Source of the DNA: Cupriavidus lacunae | Lineage (GTDB): Bacteria > Pseudomonadota > Gammaproteobacteria > Burkholderiales > Burkholderiaceae | Direction: 5' to 3' | Assembly: GCF_003353055.1 (NCBI RefSeq) | Contig: NZ_QKWJ01000002.1 | Location: 1 to 64,000, forward strand | Length of the DNA: 64,000 nt | In this document: positions 1 through 8,105 of the stretch, piece by piece | Position numbering within the stretch: the stretch's first letter is position 1 | Layout of the letters: each line of letters begins with the position of its first letter | Position numbers and translations under genes: made by a program | Notes under the pieces: generated by a model | What the model saw: only the letters and a program-made list of their open reading frames with translations | The model's database searches: none | Told to the model about the DNA's origin: nothing

Positions 1-1
1 G

Positions 2-115
2 GGCGAGAGGCTACGCGAGCGGATCGAGGAGCAACTCGCCGACGTCCAGAATAAGCCGCGTCTTGTCCGTTCATTCTTCGACGCTCCATCTGTCGCCTAT
101 ATTTCCGACTGCTGA
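2..115 (+). CDS. C-terminal end of an unidentified protein (partial)
   Basis: An open frame enters from the left edge and stops at TGA 113-115, leaving 37 residues that begin GERLRERIEEQLADVQ and end in YISDC. The first part is charged and probably helical. Nothing in this short tail identifies a family. Coding is inferred only because the frame is open from the edge and the other forward frames stop early, so the call is weak. Confidence 0.4.
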   Translation, partial: GERLRERIEEQLADVQNKPRLVRSFFDAPSVAYISDC

Positions 116-257
116 GTAAAAGGCCGGTGTAGGGTGCAGAGCCGTCGTTCAGGTGTCCGCGTCACAGCCTGGCCCATCGTCTGCAATTGGCCGATTGTCG
201 CCAGTCCGATGTGCTACGGACTACGGCAGTTGCAACGCACTGTGTGCCCCGCACAGA

Positions 258-677
258 TTACCGTGCGTCCTGCAGGGATTTCACCCACGCTGGGGCATCG
301 TCGGCGAGTTCGCGATAGCAATCGTGATGCGCCAGTTCTCGACCGCTTGGGATGTCGACCAGTACGCACCACAAATTGAAGTGCAATGATCCAGTCTGAT
401 AGGCAACCTGTTTTCCGTTTTCCCAGAACATCCACCGCCACACAAATGGATCGCCTTTGATTCGACGGATAACATACCGCCCCTGGGCGATAACGAGGGT
501 GGTGGGGTAGCTCTGACCGTCCTCAAACGGGTAGCTCTCTATCCAACCTTCAAGGCCATTCGGCCCCGCCCGATGTGTTGACTCGATGGGCTTGTTTGCC
601 GGCGATGTCTGAGCCAAAGCGGCGCCAGCCAACAGGAGTACGCCAATCATCGCCAGCCTTCTGCCTGTGCATCGCAT
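258..677 (-). CDS. small exported protein of unknown function
   Basis: The protein has about 139 residues. The chosen ATG start gives a typical Sec signal peptide: MRCTGRR, a hydrophobic core MIGVLLLAGAALA, then cleavage near AQTS. A TTG or GTG about 36-39 bases upstream would add RPKRLSSI and cannot be excluded, because no start has a clear ribosome-binding site. The mature part is rich in Trp and Tyr (WRWMFWENGK, NLWCVLVDI) with two Cys, which suggests a small folded periplasmic domain. I do not recognise the family. It faces away from the plus-strand genes that begin at 1038. Confidence 0.6.
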   Translation of the reverse strand: MRCTGRRLAMIGVLLLAGAALAQTSPANKPIESTHRAGPNGLEGWIESYPFEDGQSYPTTLVIAQGRYVIRRIKGDPFVWRWMFWENGKQVAYQTGSLHFNLWCVLVDIPSGRELAHHDCYRELADDAPAWVKSLQDAR

Positions 678-1037
678 GATTGATGAGAGCCGTTTCGGGC
701 GAAAAACGTTCACCAACTTCGTTCGGGGTCACCGATTCTCCATGATCCACGCAATGTTGTCGACCAAACGCCTTGGCAATCGCCTGGTGGCGGATACTGA
801 CTGACCGCTCATGGCCGAACTCGGCCGTCGGATCATCGGTCTTCCCCGGAAATCGGCGATGAACCTTTTTTTCGTCGGCGCAATTGCACCGCCCGCATCC
901 TGGCTGTTACCATCAGGGCACTTCTCGCGTCCCAGACGCATCGACCTCGCCGGCATTTCTGCTGGCACAGCTTTTCCCTTCCCCCTACGGGCCTTCCTGC
1001 CCGTGGGCATGTTGGCCCATTTTCACGTGCGGCCATC
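678..1037 (+). promoter_or_regulatory. intergenic region with leader copy A
   Basis: This 360-bp gap has no convincing gene. At 927-944 it holds GCGTC-CCA-GACGC followed by ATCGA, the first of six copies of a hairpin motif found in this accessory region. Downstream are a GCCGGCA...TGCTGGC stem and a stem pairing CC-ACGGGC with GCCCGT-GG around 980-1010. The motif ends 93 bases before the ATG of the lipoprotein gene at 1038, within the 76-97 range of the other copies. The ribosome-binding site in front of 1038 is weak. Confidence 0.6.
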
Positions 1038-1505
1038 ATGTTCCAACGTATCTTCCTGTTCGTCGCCATTGTCAGCCTGATCACCGGCTGCGCTGCGCAA
1101 GCCTCGCCGAATGTCTATCGCGGCTCTGACGCCATGCGCGCCGGTTCCGCCGAGCAGGTGACGGTGCTGCGTGTGCGCAATGTCGTCATTGCCGGCGACA
1201 GCATGCTGTCGGCTGGCCCCGGCGTGCCGGCCATCGTCAGCACGGTCGTCGGTGCCGTGCTTGGCGCCCGCGTGATCGGCAACGGCAATGGCCAATACAT
1301 CGCCGGCGCACTCTCGGGTACGGCAGCGGGTGTCATCGGCCAAGTCGCTGCCACGCATCTGTCGCAGCGAGACGGCGTCGAGGTCATTGTCCGTACGGAC
1401 ATTGGCCGCCAGCTCGTCGTGGCACAAGGCGCGGATCAGCAGTTCGTCACCGGCGAGCGGCTGTATCTCGTGTCCTCGGGCAGCGGCTATCGCCTGACGC
1501 GTTGA
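1038..1505 (+). CDS. outer-membrane lipoprotein, glycine-zipper (SlyB-like)
   Basis: The protein has 155 residues. The N-terminus MFQRIFLFVAIVSLITGC ends in a lipobox (LITGC), so Cys18 should be lipidated. The middle, around residues 55-105, is Gly/Ala-rich with small residues spaced every four (VGAVLGARVIGNGNGQYIAG, ALSGTAAGVIG), the pattern of glycine-zipper 2TM domains in SlyB/Pcp-type lipoproteins. The C-terminal part (VEVIVRTDIGRQLVVAQG) resembles the small beta domain after the zipper in that family. It is the first gene after leader copy A. The envelope role is inferred; no specific function can be read from the sequence. Confidence 0.75.
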   Translation: MFQRIFLFVAIVSLITGCAAQASPNVYRGSDAMRAGSAEQVTVLRVRNVVIAGDSMLSAGPGVPAIVSTVVGAVLGARVIGNGNGQYIAGALSGTAAGVIGQVAATHLSQRDGVEVIVRTDIGRQLVVAQGADQQFVTGERLYLVSSGSGYRLTR

Positions 1506-1596
1506 TCTGAGGGCCGGCTCACCGGCGCTCCAATCCCATGCAAGCCCCGAGAGGGCTTGCCCGAGCGTTCGCGCTTGGGGCTTTCGCTTTTTGACG

Positions 1597-1700
1597 GCGT
1601 CCCTGACGCATCGAAATCCATGCCTGGCACCGCCAGGATCTTCTTTTGCACCCACGGGGCACCGCCCTCGTGAGCGGCGTCCCGTTCTTTGGAGCCGAAC
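1597..1700 (+). promoter_or_regulatory. leader copy B upstream of the 1701 gene
   Basis: GCGTC (1597-1601), CCT, GACGC (1605-1609) and ATCGA (1610-1614) form the shared hairpin motif. It is followed by CCTGGC-ACC-GCCAGG, a CACGGGGC...GCCCTCGTG stem, and TTTGGAG as ribosome-binding site 8 bases before ATG 1701. Just upstream, an AGCCCC...GGGGCT stem followed by a T-rich stretch probably ends the lipoprotein transcript. The distance from the motif end to the start codon is 86 bases, the same as in copy C. Confidence 0.6.
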
Positions 1701-2081
1701 ATGCAAGCTATTACTCCGATCCAGACCGAAGGTAAGACCGTCGACCAGGTCACCAACCTGCTGGCACGCACGCTGCGCGCGATCGAACTCGAACCCGAGT
1801 GGATCGTCCCGGCAAACTTCCTCGCCGATGCCAACGAAGCGCAATATGGCCTGTTGCCCGACGCGGCCTGGCCGGCAGAGCACGCCCGCCATCGCTTCGC
1901 CGTCTCAGTCGAACGCGGCTGCTCGGAGGGCTGGCGCGTCCATGTCGATCACATCGAGACCACCGTGGAAGGCCCCACCGGCAGCACGACACTGCGCAAG
2001 CTAGTCAAGGCCAAGATGTTCAACCGCGACCAGGCGTGGCAGACGGCGCGCGTCATCAACCGTGCGCTGGACCTCGACTGA
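1701..2081 (+). CDS. hypothetical protein, 126 residues
   Basis: The sequence starts MQAITPIQTEGKTVDQVTN and ends VINRALDLD. ATG 1701 was chosen over an in-frame TTG at 1689 because TTTGGAG lies just before it. The protein is soluble, with no signal or membrane segment, and appears alpha/beta (VTNLLARTLRAIELEPEW, GWRVHVDHIETTVEG). I do not recognise the family. It follows leader copy B and is separated from the next gene by another leader of the same type, so each of these small genes seems to have its own control region. Confidence 0.7.
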   Translation: MQAITPIQTEGKTVDQVTNLLARTLRAIELEPEWIVPANFLADANEAQYGLLPDAAWPAEHARHRFAVSVERGCSEGWRVHVDHIETTVEGPTGSTTLRKLVKAKMFNRDQAWQTARVINRALDLD

Positions 2082-2164
2082 TCCAACTATTCCGGAATGG
2101 GTGGCGCCTCCGGGCGCTGCGCACCCCGCGCGAGAGTGCTTGCTCAATCGGTGAGCGATTCGGC

Positions 2165-2282
2165 AACACTGTTTGATCGCGTCTCTGACGCATCGATCCC
2201 CCGTCGGGCTTGCCCAGACCTTCACCCTTTGCGGGCCACCGTCCCGCGGGGGATGGCTGTCCGTGCATTCTCGAGACTGACC
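2165..2282 (+). promoter_or_regulatory. leader copy C upstream of the 2283 gene
   Basis: A micro-hairpin AAC-ACT-GTT (2165-2173) precedes GCGTC-TCT-GACGC-ATCGA (2179-2196). After it come a GTCGGGC-TT-GCCCAGAC stem and a GCGGG...CCCGC stem. The motif ends 86 bases before ATG 2283. No strong ribosome-binding site is visible directly before that ATG. Confidence 0.6.
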
Positions 2283-2663
2283 ATGAAAATCCCCAAATCC
2301 TTTACCGATCCCCACCAGCCCGGCAATACCGCGGCCTGTGCGACCCTCAAACGTGATGCTTCCCGCGTCATGCGCCGCTTGGCGAGCGATATCGGCCTGC
2401 GCCAGCGTGACTTCACCGTGCGCGAACGCCGCCAGCGTCGCAATGCGACCGATCTGTATGCCCTGCATACCGACACGCTGTATGTGCAGATTGCCCACGC
2501 GCCGCAGCAGAACGCGGCACGCCTGAGCTTTCGCACGTGCCGCGGGCGCGATGACCATACCGGTGGACGCGACAATGCGGTCTGCCTGCAGTCGATCGGC
2601 TCGCCCGAGGGCTACGCCTCGCTCGTTGCTACGCTGCGCGTGGTGGCGGGCCGGCGTGGCTGA
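2283..2663 (+). CDS. hypothetical basic protein, 126 residues
   Basis: The sequence begins MKIPKSFTDPHQPGNTAAC and is rich in Arg (RDASRVMRRLASDIGLRQRD, RERRQRRNATDLY), with a predicted helix-rich N-terminal half and a strand-containing C-terminal half (DTLYVQIAHAP, ARLSFRTCRGR). The positive charge would suit nucleic-acid binding, but no known DNA-binding motif is evident and this is speculation. It sits between leader copy C and a 64-residue gene whose start is only 10 bases past this stop, so those two probably share a transcript. Confidence 0.65.
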   Translation: MKIPKSFTDPHQPGNTAACATLKRDASRVMRRLASDIGLRQRDFTVRERRQRRNATDLYALHTDTLYVQIAHAPQQNAARLSFRTCRGRDDHTGGRDNAVCLQSIGSPEGYASLVATLRVVAGRRG

Positions 2664-2673
2664 GCGGGTACCC

Positions 2674-2868
2674 ATGACGACCCTCATTAAAGTCACCTTC
2701 ACGTCCACTTCGGGCGAGGAGACCACCGGTAAGGCCCAGTACGATCATGCCACGGGCCTCGTGACCTTGCCCGGTAGTTTCCAGGCTCTCGTCGAGCAGG
2801 CCCGGGCAGCCGGCATCCGAAGCCGCCGCGGATGCGCCGGCAACGGCCTAACTGCCAACGCGAGCTGA
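2674..2868 (+). CDS. small hypothetical protein, 64 residues
   Basis: The frame starts at ATG 2674 (MTTLIKVTFTSTSGEETTG) and ends after GNGLTANAS. The first 40 residues look like two or three beta strands (LIKVTFTSTSG, TGLVTLPGS); the tail is Arg/Gly-rich and may be disordered. It begins 10 bases after the previous stop, which suggests translational coupling. No family is recognised. The start is supported by the gene spacing rather than by a strong ribosome-binding site. Confidence 0.55.
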   Translation: MTTLIKVTFTSTSGEETTGKAQYDHATGLVTLPGSFQALVEQARAAGIRSRRGCAGNGLTANAS

Positions 2869-2891
2869 ATCTCGCGCCGCCATTTTCTTTC

Positions 2892-2947
2892 CACCCAGAC
2901 GGGGCAACGCCCCGATGGGTGTGCTCCGTTCGCTCCCGGAGCAATCC
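2892..2947 (+). promoter_or_regulatory. leader with nested hairpin and a ribosome-binding-site-masking stem
   Basis: A compound hairpin pairs CACCCA (2892-2897) with TGGGTG (2916-2921) and CGGGGC (2900-2905) with GCCCCG (2909-2914). A second stem pairs TGCTCCG (2922-2928) with CGGAGCA (2937-2943). Its 3' arm contains GGAG (2938-2941), the ribosome-binding site for ATG 2948. When folded it should hide that site, so translation may be controlled here. This leader lacks the GCGTC/GACGC element. Confidence 0.55.
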
Positions 2948-4513
2948 ATGTACGTTATTACCACCGGCCCGGAGCGGGTCGAAACCCGCACGACGCTTGC
3001 CGGCGTGCTGGCGTTCCTGAACCTTGAATCCGCCCCGAAACCTGGCCTGCGTGCCGAAGACCTTGCCGTGCGCCATGTCGAGCGCGGCGCGATTCCCGTG
3101 GTGCGGCTGCCGTCGGGGCAGTTCGCGGTGCGGCCCGCCGGCGACACCAAGGCGATCCTCACATCCATCATGGATGAGGTAGAGCGCTTCATCGTCCGTC
3201 CGGGCGGCAAGGTGCTGCGCCCCCATGAGATGAGCCGTAGCTCGTGGCAGGCCGTGTATGCAGCCGGTCGTCTGGCGGTGTTCACCAGCGAGGCTGTCGA
3301 TCCGGACCAGGTCGTGAACCTCGAGTCACCCAACCTCGATCTGTTTGCCGTGGCAGAGCCGTTCAATGCCTACGACTTCGTGAATGCGGAGTTCCACCGG
3401 CGCTTTGGCTGGAGCACTAACGGGCCAGCGTATGTGCCCGGGGCTGGCACGAACGCCCGCCACGAGGTGCATGTTGCCTACGCGCTGCAGCGCGGCGAGC
3501 CGGTGCGTGACTGTATCCTCAACGCGTATCGAAAGGACGGCGATGCCGCTGACGCCGGTCACCACGATCTGCACTGGCTGCCGACGCTCATTGCGGTACC
3601 GGCGCTGCGCGGCGCGCTATCAGCCCACAAGCTGCAGGCCCTGTGCGCGGTGATGCGCCATGACAAGCTGGCCATCACGGCCCTCAATGCCGCGCTTCTC
3701 ATCGCACTGGTGAAGCCCTTGCCAGACGACTGCACGTATGCCGCGGTCGAAGACGCACTCTTTGCCGCACGGGTGATTCCGCCGTTGGCCCTCCCGGCTG
3801 GCCGGCCGTCGACGGGAGAGGATGCCAATCCCGTCTCGCCGTTGGCAGCGCGTCTGCATGCCCTGGTCGGCGCGAAGCGACACACTGAGCGAATCGCACG
3901 GGCACAGGCCGAGCGTGCCAAAGGCGGTCTGAGCGAACGCGGTCTACACCGCGAGATGGCCCTGGCCGCCATGGAGCGCGATCATGGCAGCTTCTCGTGG
4001 CCCAACCGATTTGCCCTGGCCGTCCTGCAACGCGACATCGCGACACTGCTGCAAACGCTCGACACGCCGAACGACCGCAACACGTCGTCCAAGCGTGCTC
4101 TGCGCGAAGAGTGCGGCGTGGTGCTCACCGGCGTGCCGGCCGCCACCCGGCGCCGGCGCATCTTCGAGATGTGCGGCTTCTCCGAATCCGAGCAGTGGCG
4201 GTGGGAGGCTCAGGCACTGACCGCGCGATCGGAGCGCCTACAGGCAGCAGATGCGGAGTGGGCGCGCAAGCGTGCCGAAGAGTCGCGCTGGAAGCTCGAC
4301 GGCCTGCTCATGAATGGTCGCGAGTACGTCGATCTGTGCATCCGTGAGGGCTTCAGCCAGATCCGTCACTTCCCACGTGGCAGCGCGCGGGTCTACTACA
4401 TCGAGCAGCCCGCCACGCGCACCATCCGGCGCTTGCAGGCCAACGATGGGACGCTGGCCTATGCCCGGTCGCGACTGGCCACGGCGTCTCCGGCGCTGGC
4501 CATGGCTGCCTGA
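2948..4513 (+). CDS. large hypothetical protein, 521 residues
   Basis: ATG 2948 (MYVITTGPERVETRTT) is preferred because GGAG lies 7 bases before it. The protein has no signal peptide or membrane segment. Residues about 1-125 look like a compact alpha/beta domain, the middle is helical with a repeated HDLHWLPTLIAVPALRG-type texture, and residues about 310-345 are charged and probably coiled (KRHTERIARAQAERAKGG). A further helical stretch (AQALTARSERLQAADAEWA) precedes a C-terminal YVDLCIREGFSQIRHF. I recognise no domain. It is next to the MoxR/DUF3150/VWA genes, and a shared function is possible but not shown. Confidence 0.8.
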   Translation: MYVITTGPERVETRTTLAGVLAFLNLESAPKPGLRAEDLAVRHVERGAIPVVRLPSGQFAVRPAGDTKAILTSIMDEVERFIVRPGGKVLRPHEMSRSSWQAVYAAGRLAVFTSEAVDPDQVVNLESPNLDLFAVAEPFNAYDFVNAEFHRRFGWSTNGPAYVPGAGTNARHEVHVAYALQRGEPVRDCILNAYRKDGDAADAGHHDLHWLPTLIAVPALRGALSAHKLQALCAVMRHDKLAITALNAALLIALVKPLPDDCTYAAVEDALFAARVIPPLALPAGRPSTGEDANPVSPLAARLHALVGAKRHTERIARAQAERAKGGLSERGLHREMALAAMERDHGSFSWPNRFALAVLQRDIATLLQTLDTPNDRNTSSKRALREECGVVLTGVPAATRRRRIFEMCGFSESEQWRWEAQALTARSERLQAADAEWARKRAEESRWKLDGLLMNGREYVDLCIREGFSQIRHFPRGSARVYYIEQPATRTIRRLQANDGTLAYARSRLATASPALAMAA

Positions 4514-4529
4514 CCCATCCATGCATTCC

Positions 4530-4550
4530 CCCCCGGCTACGTGCCGGGGG
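4530..4550 (+). terminator. GC-rich hairpin after the 521-residue gene
   Basis: CCCCCGGC (4530-4537) pairs perfectly with GCCGGGGG (4543-4550) across a five-base loop, 17 bases after the stop codon. It is followed by ACTTCTTCTC rather than a run of T, so termination is possible but not certain. It also resembles the GC-rich third hairpin of the leaders in this region. Confidence 0.45.
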
Positions 4551-4662
4551 ACTTCTTCTCCCGAAAGAGACACCAAATTCGTCGTGTTTCGGCGTGCTGT
4601 AAGCACGTCATTGCCTGTAGGCTCTTCTATAGAGCGTTGTTCGCACTGGTATCGATCAGTCC

Positions 4663-4794
4663 AAACAGCGTTTTACCCGCGTCCTTGGACGCATCGACCC
4701 CTGCCAGCACCGCTGGCGCATTCATTGAACTCCCCACAGGGATACCTTCCCTGTGGGGCCGGTGACTTTGTGGGACTCCCATTCAGGAAATCCC
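4663..4794 (+). promoter_or_regulatory. leader copy D upstream of the MoxR-like gene
   Basis: The order is micro-hairpin AAAC-AGC-GTTT (4663-4673), main hairpin GCGTCC-TT-GGACGC with ATCGA (4679-4697), GCCAGC-ACC-GCTGGC, and a perfect 10-bp stem CCCCACAGGG/CCCTGTGGGG around 4733-4759. AGGAAA then lies just before GTG 4795. The main stem is one base pair longer than in copies A-C, a compensated extension that supports real pairing. The distance to the start codon is 97 bases. The stretch 4551-4662 shows nothing I can name. Confidence 0.6.
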
Positions 4795-5820
4795 GTGAAA
4801 GTGAATCCGTTTCAACTGCAATCCCTGCTCGCGGCCTTCATCCCCGCATGCCTGCCAGTCCTCATCACCGGGGCGCCTGGTATCGGCAAGAGCGATATCG
4901 TTGCCGATGCCGCCCAGGCTGCCGGCTACGACCTGCTGATCTCGCACCCTGTGGTGGAGGATCCGACCGATTCCAAGGGGCTGCCATTTCCGGCGGCTGA
5001 TGGAGCCGGTGCCCGTTTCCTGCCGTTCGGGGACCTGGCCACGGCGCTCAACAGCAAGCGTCCGCTGGTCTGGTTCATCGACGACCTCGGGCAGGCCTCG
5101 CCGGCCGTCCAGGCCGCCAAGATGCAGCTGCTGCTCGCACGCCGCATCGGTGAACACGTCCTGCCGGAGCACGTCACCTTTGTGGCGGCGACCAACCGCC
5201 GTATCGACAACGCGGCGGTGTCCAATATCCTTGACCCGTTGAAATCCCGCTTCAGCACCATCGTGGAGCTGCAGACGAGCATCGAGCATTGGACACGTTG
5301 GGCGGTCGCGAAGAGCGTGTCGCCCGAGCTGATCGCCTTTCTGCGCTTCCGCCCTGACTTGCTGATCTCGTCGGAGCGGAGCAAGGAGACGGAAAACTTG
5401 CCCTCGCCGCGCGGCTGGGGGCATGTGGCGCGGCAGATGCCGGTGGTGCCGAAAGGCATGGAAATCATTGCTTCCGCCGGCGCGGTAGGTGAAGGTGCTG
5501 CGCTCGAGTTCCAGTCGTTCCGCCAGATCTATCGTGAACTTCCCAGCGTGGACTCGGTGCTGGCTGCGCCGGAATCCGCTCGGATCCCGGACAACGTGGC
5601 CTCGCAGTACGCCATCAGCTCGGCGCTGGCGGCGGTCTCCAACGAGAACAACTTCGATCGGGTGATGGTGTATGCCAATCGCCTGTTCGATGCGCATCTC
5701 GGCGAATTCGCTGTGATGCTCGCCACCGACGCCGCCCGACGTGACGCGCGTATCTGTTCAACCCCTGCCTGGATCAACGCGCAGGGTGGCAAGCTCGGTG
5801 ACCTGCTGCTCGGCAACTGA
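4795..5820 (+). CDS. MoxR-like AAA+ ATPase
   Basis: From GTG 4795 the protein has 341 residues; an upstream ATG at 4753 is less likely because AGGAAA lies just before the GTG and 4753 falls inside a leader hairpin. Walker A is GAPGIGKSD (residues 26-34), Walker B is in PLVWFIDDLGQAS, and sensor 1 is VAATNR. The layout fits MoxR/CobS-type AAA+ ATPases, which act as chaperones with VWA-domain partners. Two genes downstream is a metallopeptidase/VWA protein, with a DUF3150 protein between, a combination I know from plasmids and phages. The substrate is unknown. Confidence 0.85.
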   Translation: MKVNPFQLQSLLAAFIPACLPVLITGAPGIGKSDIVADAAQAAGYDLLISHPVVEDPTDSKGLPFPAADGAGARFLPFGDLATALNSKRPLVWFIDDLGQASPAVQAAKMQLLLARRIGEHVLPEHVTFVAATNRRIDNAAVSNILDPLKSRFSTIVELQTSIEHWTRWAVAKSVSPELIAFLRFRPDLLISSERSKETENLPSPRGWGHVARQMPVVPKGMEIIASAGAVGEGAALEFQSFRQIYRELPSVDSVLAAPESARIPDNVASQYAISSALAAVSNENNFDRVMVYANRLFDAHLGEFAVMLATDAARRDARICSTPAWINAQGGKLGDLLLGN

Positions 5821-5846
5821 TCCAATCCCTTTTCTCTTCAACCCAT

Positions 5847-5879
5847 AACGGCGAGCCACCTGGCTCGCCGTTTCCGTTT
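5847..5879 (+). terminator. hairpin terminator or leader hairpin
   Basis: AACGGCGAGCC (5847-5857) pairs with GGCTCGCCGTT (5862-5872) across a four-base loop and is followed by TCCGTTTTT. It could end the MoxR-like transcript, or act as an attenuating leader for the next gene, whose ATG is 40 bases further on. Confidence 0.6.
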
Positions 5880-5913
5880 TTCTGCCATATCCATCCCATT
5901 TTTAGGACTCATC

Positions 5914-6831
5914 ATGAACATCCAAAACCTTACCAAGCGCGTGATGCTCGCCACCTTCAACACTTCGGTGTGGCGGGCACGCAAGTTCGACACCCGGGCC
6001 ACCGAAGAAGTCGAAGCCAACCATGACACGAAAGACATCGGCCGTTTCAACAAGAAGCTGCTGACCGAAGGGGCCACGTCCTACAAGGAAGTGTGTGCGA
6101 TCGCCAATCGTGCTCGCGCTTACTTCGATGCGCACAGCCTGGACTACGACCAGCTGGGCGTGCGCCTTCTGCCGACTGACATTTACATGGAGGTCGCGGA
6201 CCGTCAGCGCCAGTTCCAGGACGAGTTCACTGCGGCGACGACCGTGTTTATTTCCGACTACCCGCGCCTGAAGGAGGAGGCTCGGAACGCGCTGAATGGT
6301 CTCTTCGACGATGCGGACTATCCGACGCAGGCGGAGCTGGCCAAGAAGTTCGGCATGCGTCTCGCCGTGCTGCCGTTTCCAGACGCGAGCCAGTTTGACA
6401 TTGCGCTGCCGGACAACGTGCTGGACGGGCTCAAGGCCGATATCGACTCGCGCGTCCTCGGTGCGGTGAAGACTGCCAACGACGACCTGGTCGGCCGGCT
6501 CTTCGAGGCTGTGCAGCACTTCGCAAACCGCCTGTACGGGGCGACGAACGTGCGACTGGACGTGGCCGACAAGGTGCGCGAGTTGAGCGCGCTGCTGCCC
6601 AAGCTGAACTTCTCCGGGGATCCGGCGCTCACGCACATCCTGGACGAAACGCGACAGCATCTAACCGCCTACAGTGGGCTGGACCTGCGCAATTCAAGCG
6701 ATCTGCGAAAGCAGGTGGCCGATAAGGCGATGGAGATCGAAGCACAGATGGCCGCCTTCATGGGTGGTCCGCCGGCGTCACAGGTGGCGGCGGTGCCGAC
6801 CTCGCCGATGTTCGACTTGCTTATCGCGTGA
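5914..6831 (+). CDS. DUF3150 family protein
   Basis: The 305-residue sequence starts MNIQNLTKRVMLATFNTSVW. The layout of the N-terminal block (WRARKFDTRATEEVEANHD, GRFNKKLLTEGATSYKEV, RARAYFDAHSLDYDQLGVRLLP) and the later helical part matches what I remember of DUF3150, an uncharacterised family carried by plasmids and phages next to MoxR-like ATPases. The protein is soluble and mostly helical. It lies between the AAA+ ATPase and the VWA metallopeptidase gene, which starts 7 bases after its stop. A role as adaptor or substrate of the ATPase/VWA pair is an inference from context. Confidence 0.8.
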   Translation: MNIQNLTKRVMLATFNTSVWRARKFDTRATEEVEANHDTKDIGRFNKKLLTEGATSYKEVCAIANRARAYFDAHSLDYDQLGVRLLPTDIYMEVADRQRQFQDEFTAATTVFISDYPRLKEEARNALNGLFDDADYPTQAELAKKFGMRLAVLPFPDASQFDIALPDNVLDGLKADIDSRVLGAVKTANDDLVGRLFEAVQHFANRLYGATNVRLDVADKVRELSALLPKLNFSGDPALTHILDETRQHLTAYSGLDLRNSSDLRKQVADKAMEIEAQMAAFMGGPPASQVAAVPTSPMFDLLIA

Positions 6832-6838
6832 GGCTGTC

Positions 6839-8074
6839 ATGCGCGATCGAATCTCGAAGCAGCGTTCCCAGCTCATCCTGTCGCAGCCGTTCTTCGGGGC
6901 GTTGCTGATGCGGTTGCAGCTGGTCGAGGATCCGTCGTGCAAGACGTTCTGGGTGGATGGCGTGTCGCTGGGCTACAACCCGGCGTTCGCCGCTACCCTG
7001 AGCGATCTTGAACTCCGTGGCTGTCTGGCCCATGAAGTCCTGCATCCGGCAAACGGTCATTGCTGGCGCCGAGGCGTCCGCGACCCGGACCGCTGGAACA
7101 GGGCTTGTGACTATGCGATCAATCCGTTGGTGCTCAATGCCGGCTTGCAGTTGCCGGCCGGGGCGCTGATTGACGGTCGCTTCCTCGGCAAGTCTGCCGA
7201 GGAGATCTATGCCATGTTGCGCCAGGAGGCGTCGGACCAGCAGAAGCAGCAGCCCCAGGCTCAGTCGCAGCGGTCGCCACAGCAGCAGGCGGGCAACGGC
7301 CAAACCAGCGGGAAGGAGCCGTCTGCCATGGCTGATGAAGGCGGGGCGCAGGGCCATGCCGGCAACGGCGCGCCGCAGGCCTCCCCGGACTTCACGCCCG
7401 GCGAGGTGCGTCAGCAACCACAGGCCCAGCAGCAGGCGCTGGCCAACGACTGGAAGGTGGGCGTCATGCAGGCAGCGAAGGCGGCCGCCATGCGTGGAAA
7501 GCTACCAGGCGACCTGAGCGCGATGGTGGATTGCGCCACGCGGCCGTCGGTGGACTGGCGATCCGTGCTGCACCGCTTCGCGTCCGAACAGACCCGCAAC
7601 GACTATAGCTGGGCCATGCCGAACCGGCGGTACACCCACATGGGCCTGTACCTCCCGGCACTGCATGACCAGTCTGTGGGCGATGCGGTCTTGGTGCGCG
7701 ACTCCAGCGGATCGGTGTTCGACGAGACGCAGCGGCAGTTCGGAGCGGAGATCGAAGCGGTCTTCACCACGCTGCAGCCGCGGAGGCTTTTCGTGCTGGA
7801 TTGCGACACGCGCGTGGCGCAGGTGCAGTGCTTCGAACGTGGCCAGGGCATTGAGCTGGGCCCGGTGCGGGGTGGCGGAGGCACGAGCTTCGTGGCGCCG
7901 TTTGCCTGGCTGGAGGAGCAGGGGGTTCACCCTGCCTTCCTTGTCTACCTGACCGATATGGACGGGAAATTCCCGGCTGTACCGCCGGCGTATCCCACGC
8001 TGTGGGCCTCAACTACGCCGCTCCATCGGATTGCCCCGCCGCCGTTTGGCGAGGCGGTGGAGGTCATCGTTTGA
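6839..8074 (+). CDS. putative metallopeptidase with VWA-like domain (DUF2201 type)
   Basis: From ATG 6839 the protein has 411 residues. The N-terminal domain contains the zinc-protease signature HEVLH (residues 65-69) followed by NGHCWRR and NRACDYAINPLVL, typical of DUF2201-type putative metallopeptidases. Residues about 130-205 form a Gln/Ala-rich linker. The C-terminal domain resembles VWA, with a metal-binding DxSxS motif in DSSGS (residues 288-292). VWA proteins of this kind pair with MoxR ATPases, and one is encoded two genes upstream. Whether the HExxH site is active is unknown. A strong terminator follows the stop. Confidence 0.85.
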   Translation: MRDRISKQRSQLILSQPFFGALLMRLQLVEDPSCKTFWVDGVSLGYNPAFAATLSDLELRGCLAHEVLHPANGHCWRRGVRDPDRWNRACDYAINPLVLNAGLQLPAGALIDGRFLGKSAEEIYAMLRQEASDQQKQQPQAQSQRSPQQQAGNGQTSGKEPSAMADEGGAQGHAGNGAPQASPDFTPGEVRQQPQAQQQALANDWKVGVMQAAKAAAMRGKLPGDLSAMVDCATRPSVDWRSVLHRFASEQTRNDYSWAMPNRRYTHMGLYLPALHDQSVGDAVLVRDSSGSVFDETQRQFGAEIEAVFTTLQPRRLFVLDCDTRVAQVQCFERGQGIELGPVRGGGGTSFVAPFAWLEEQGVHPAFLVYLTDMDGKFPAVPPAYPTLWASTTPLHRIAPPPFGEAVEVIV

Positions 8075-8080
8075 ACCAAC

Positions 8081-8105
8081 CCCCGGGCTTGCCCCCGGGG
8101 TTTTT
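8081..8105 (+). terminator. Rho-independent terminator after the VWA gene
   Basis: CCCCGGG (8081-8087) and CCCGGGG (8094-8100) form a perfect stem followed immediately by five T. It begins 6 bases after the stop codon at 8072-8074. Confidence 0.85.

Noticed and set aside
4753..4794. ATG 4753 as start of the MoxR-like gene
   Set aside because: It lies inside a strong leader hairpin, has no ribosome-binding site, and the residues it adds do not look like the family; GTG 4795 has AGGAAA just before it.
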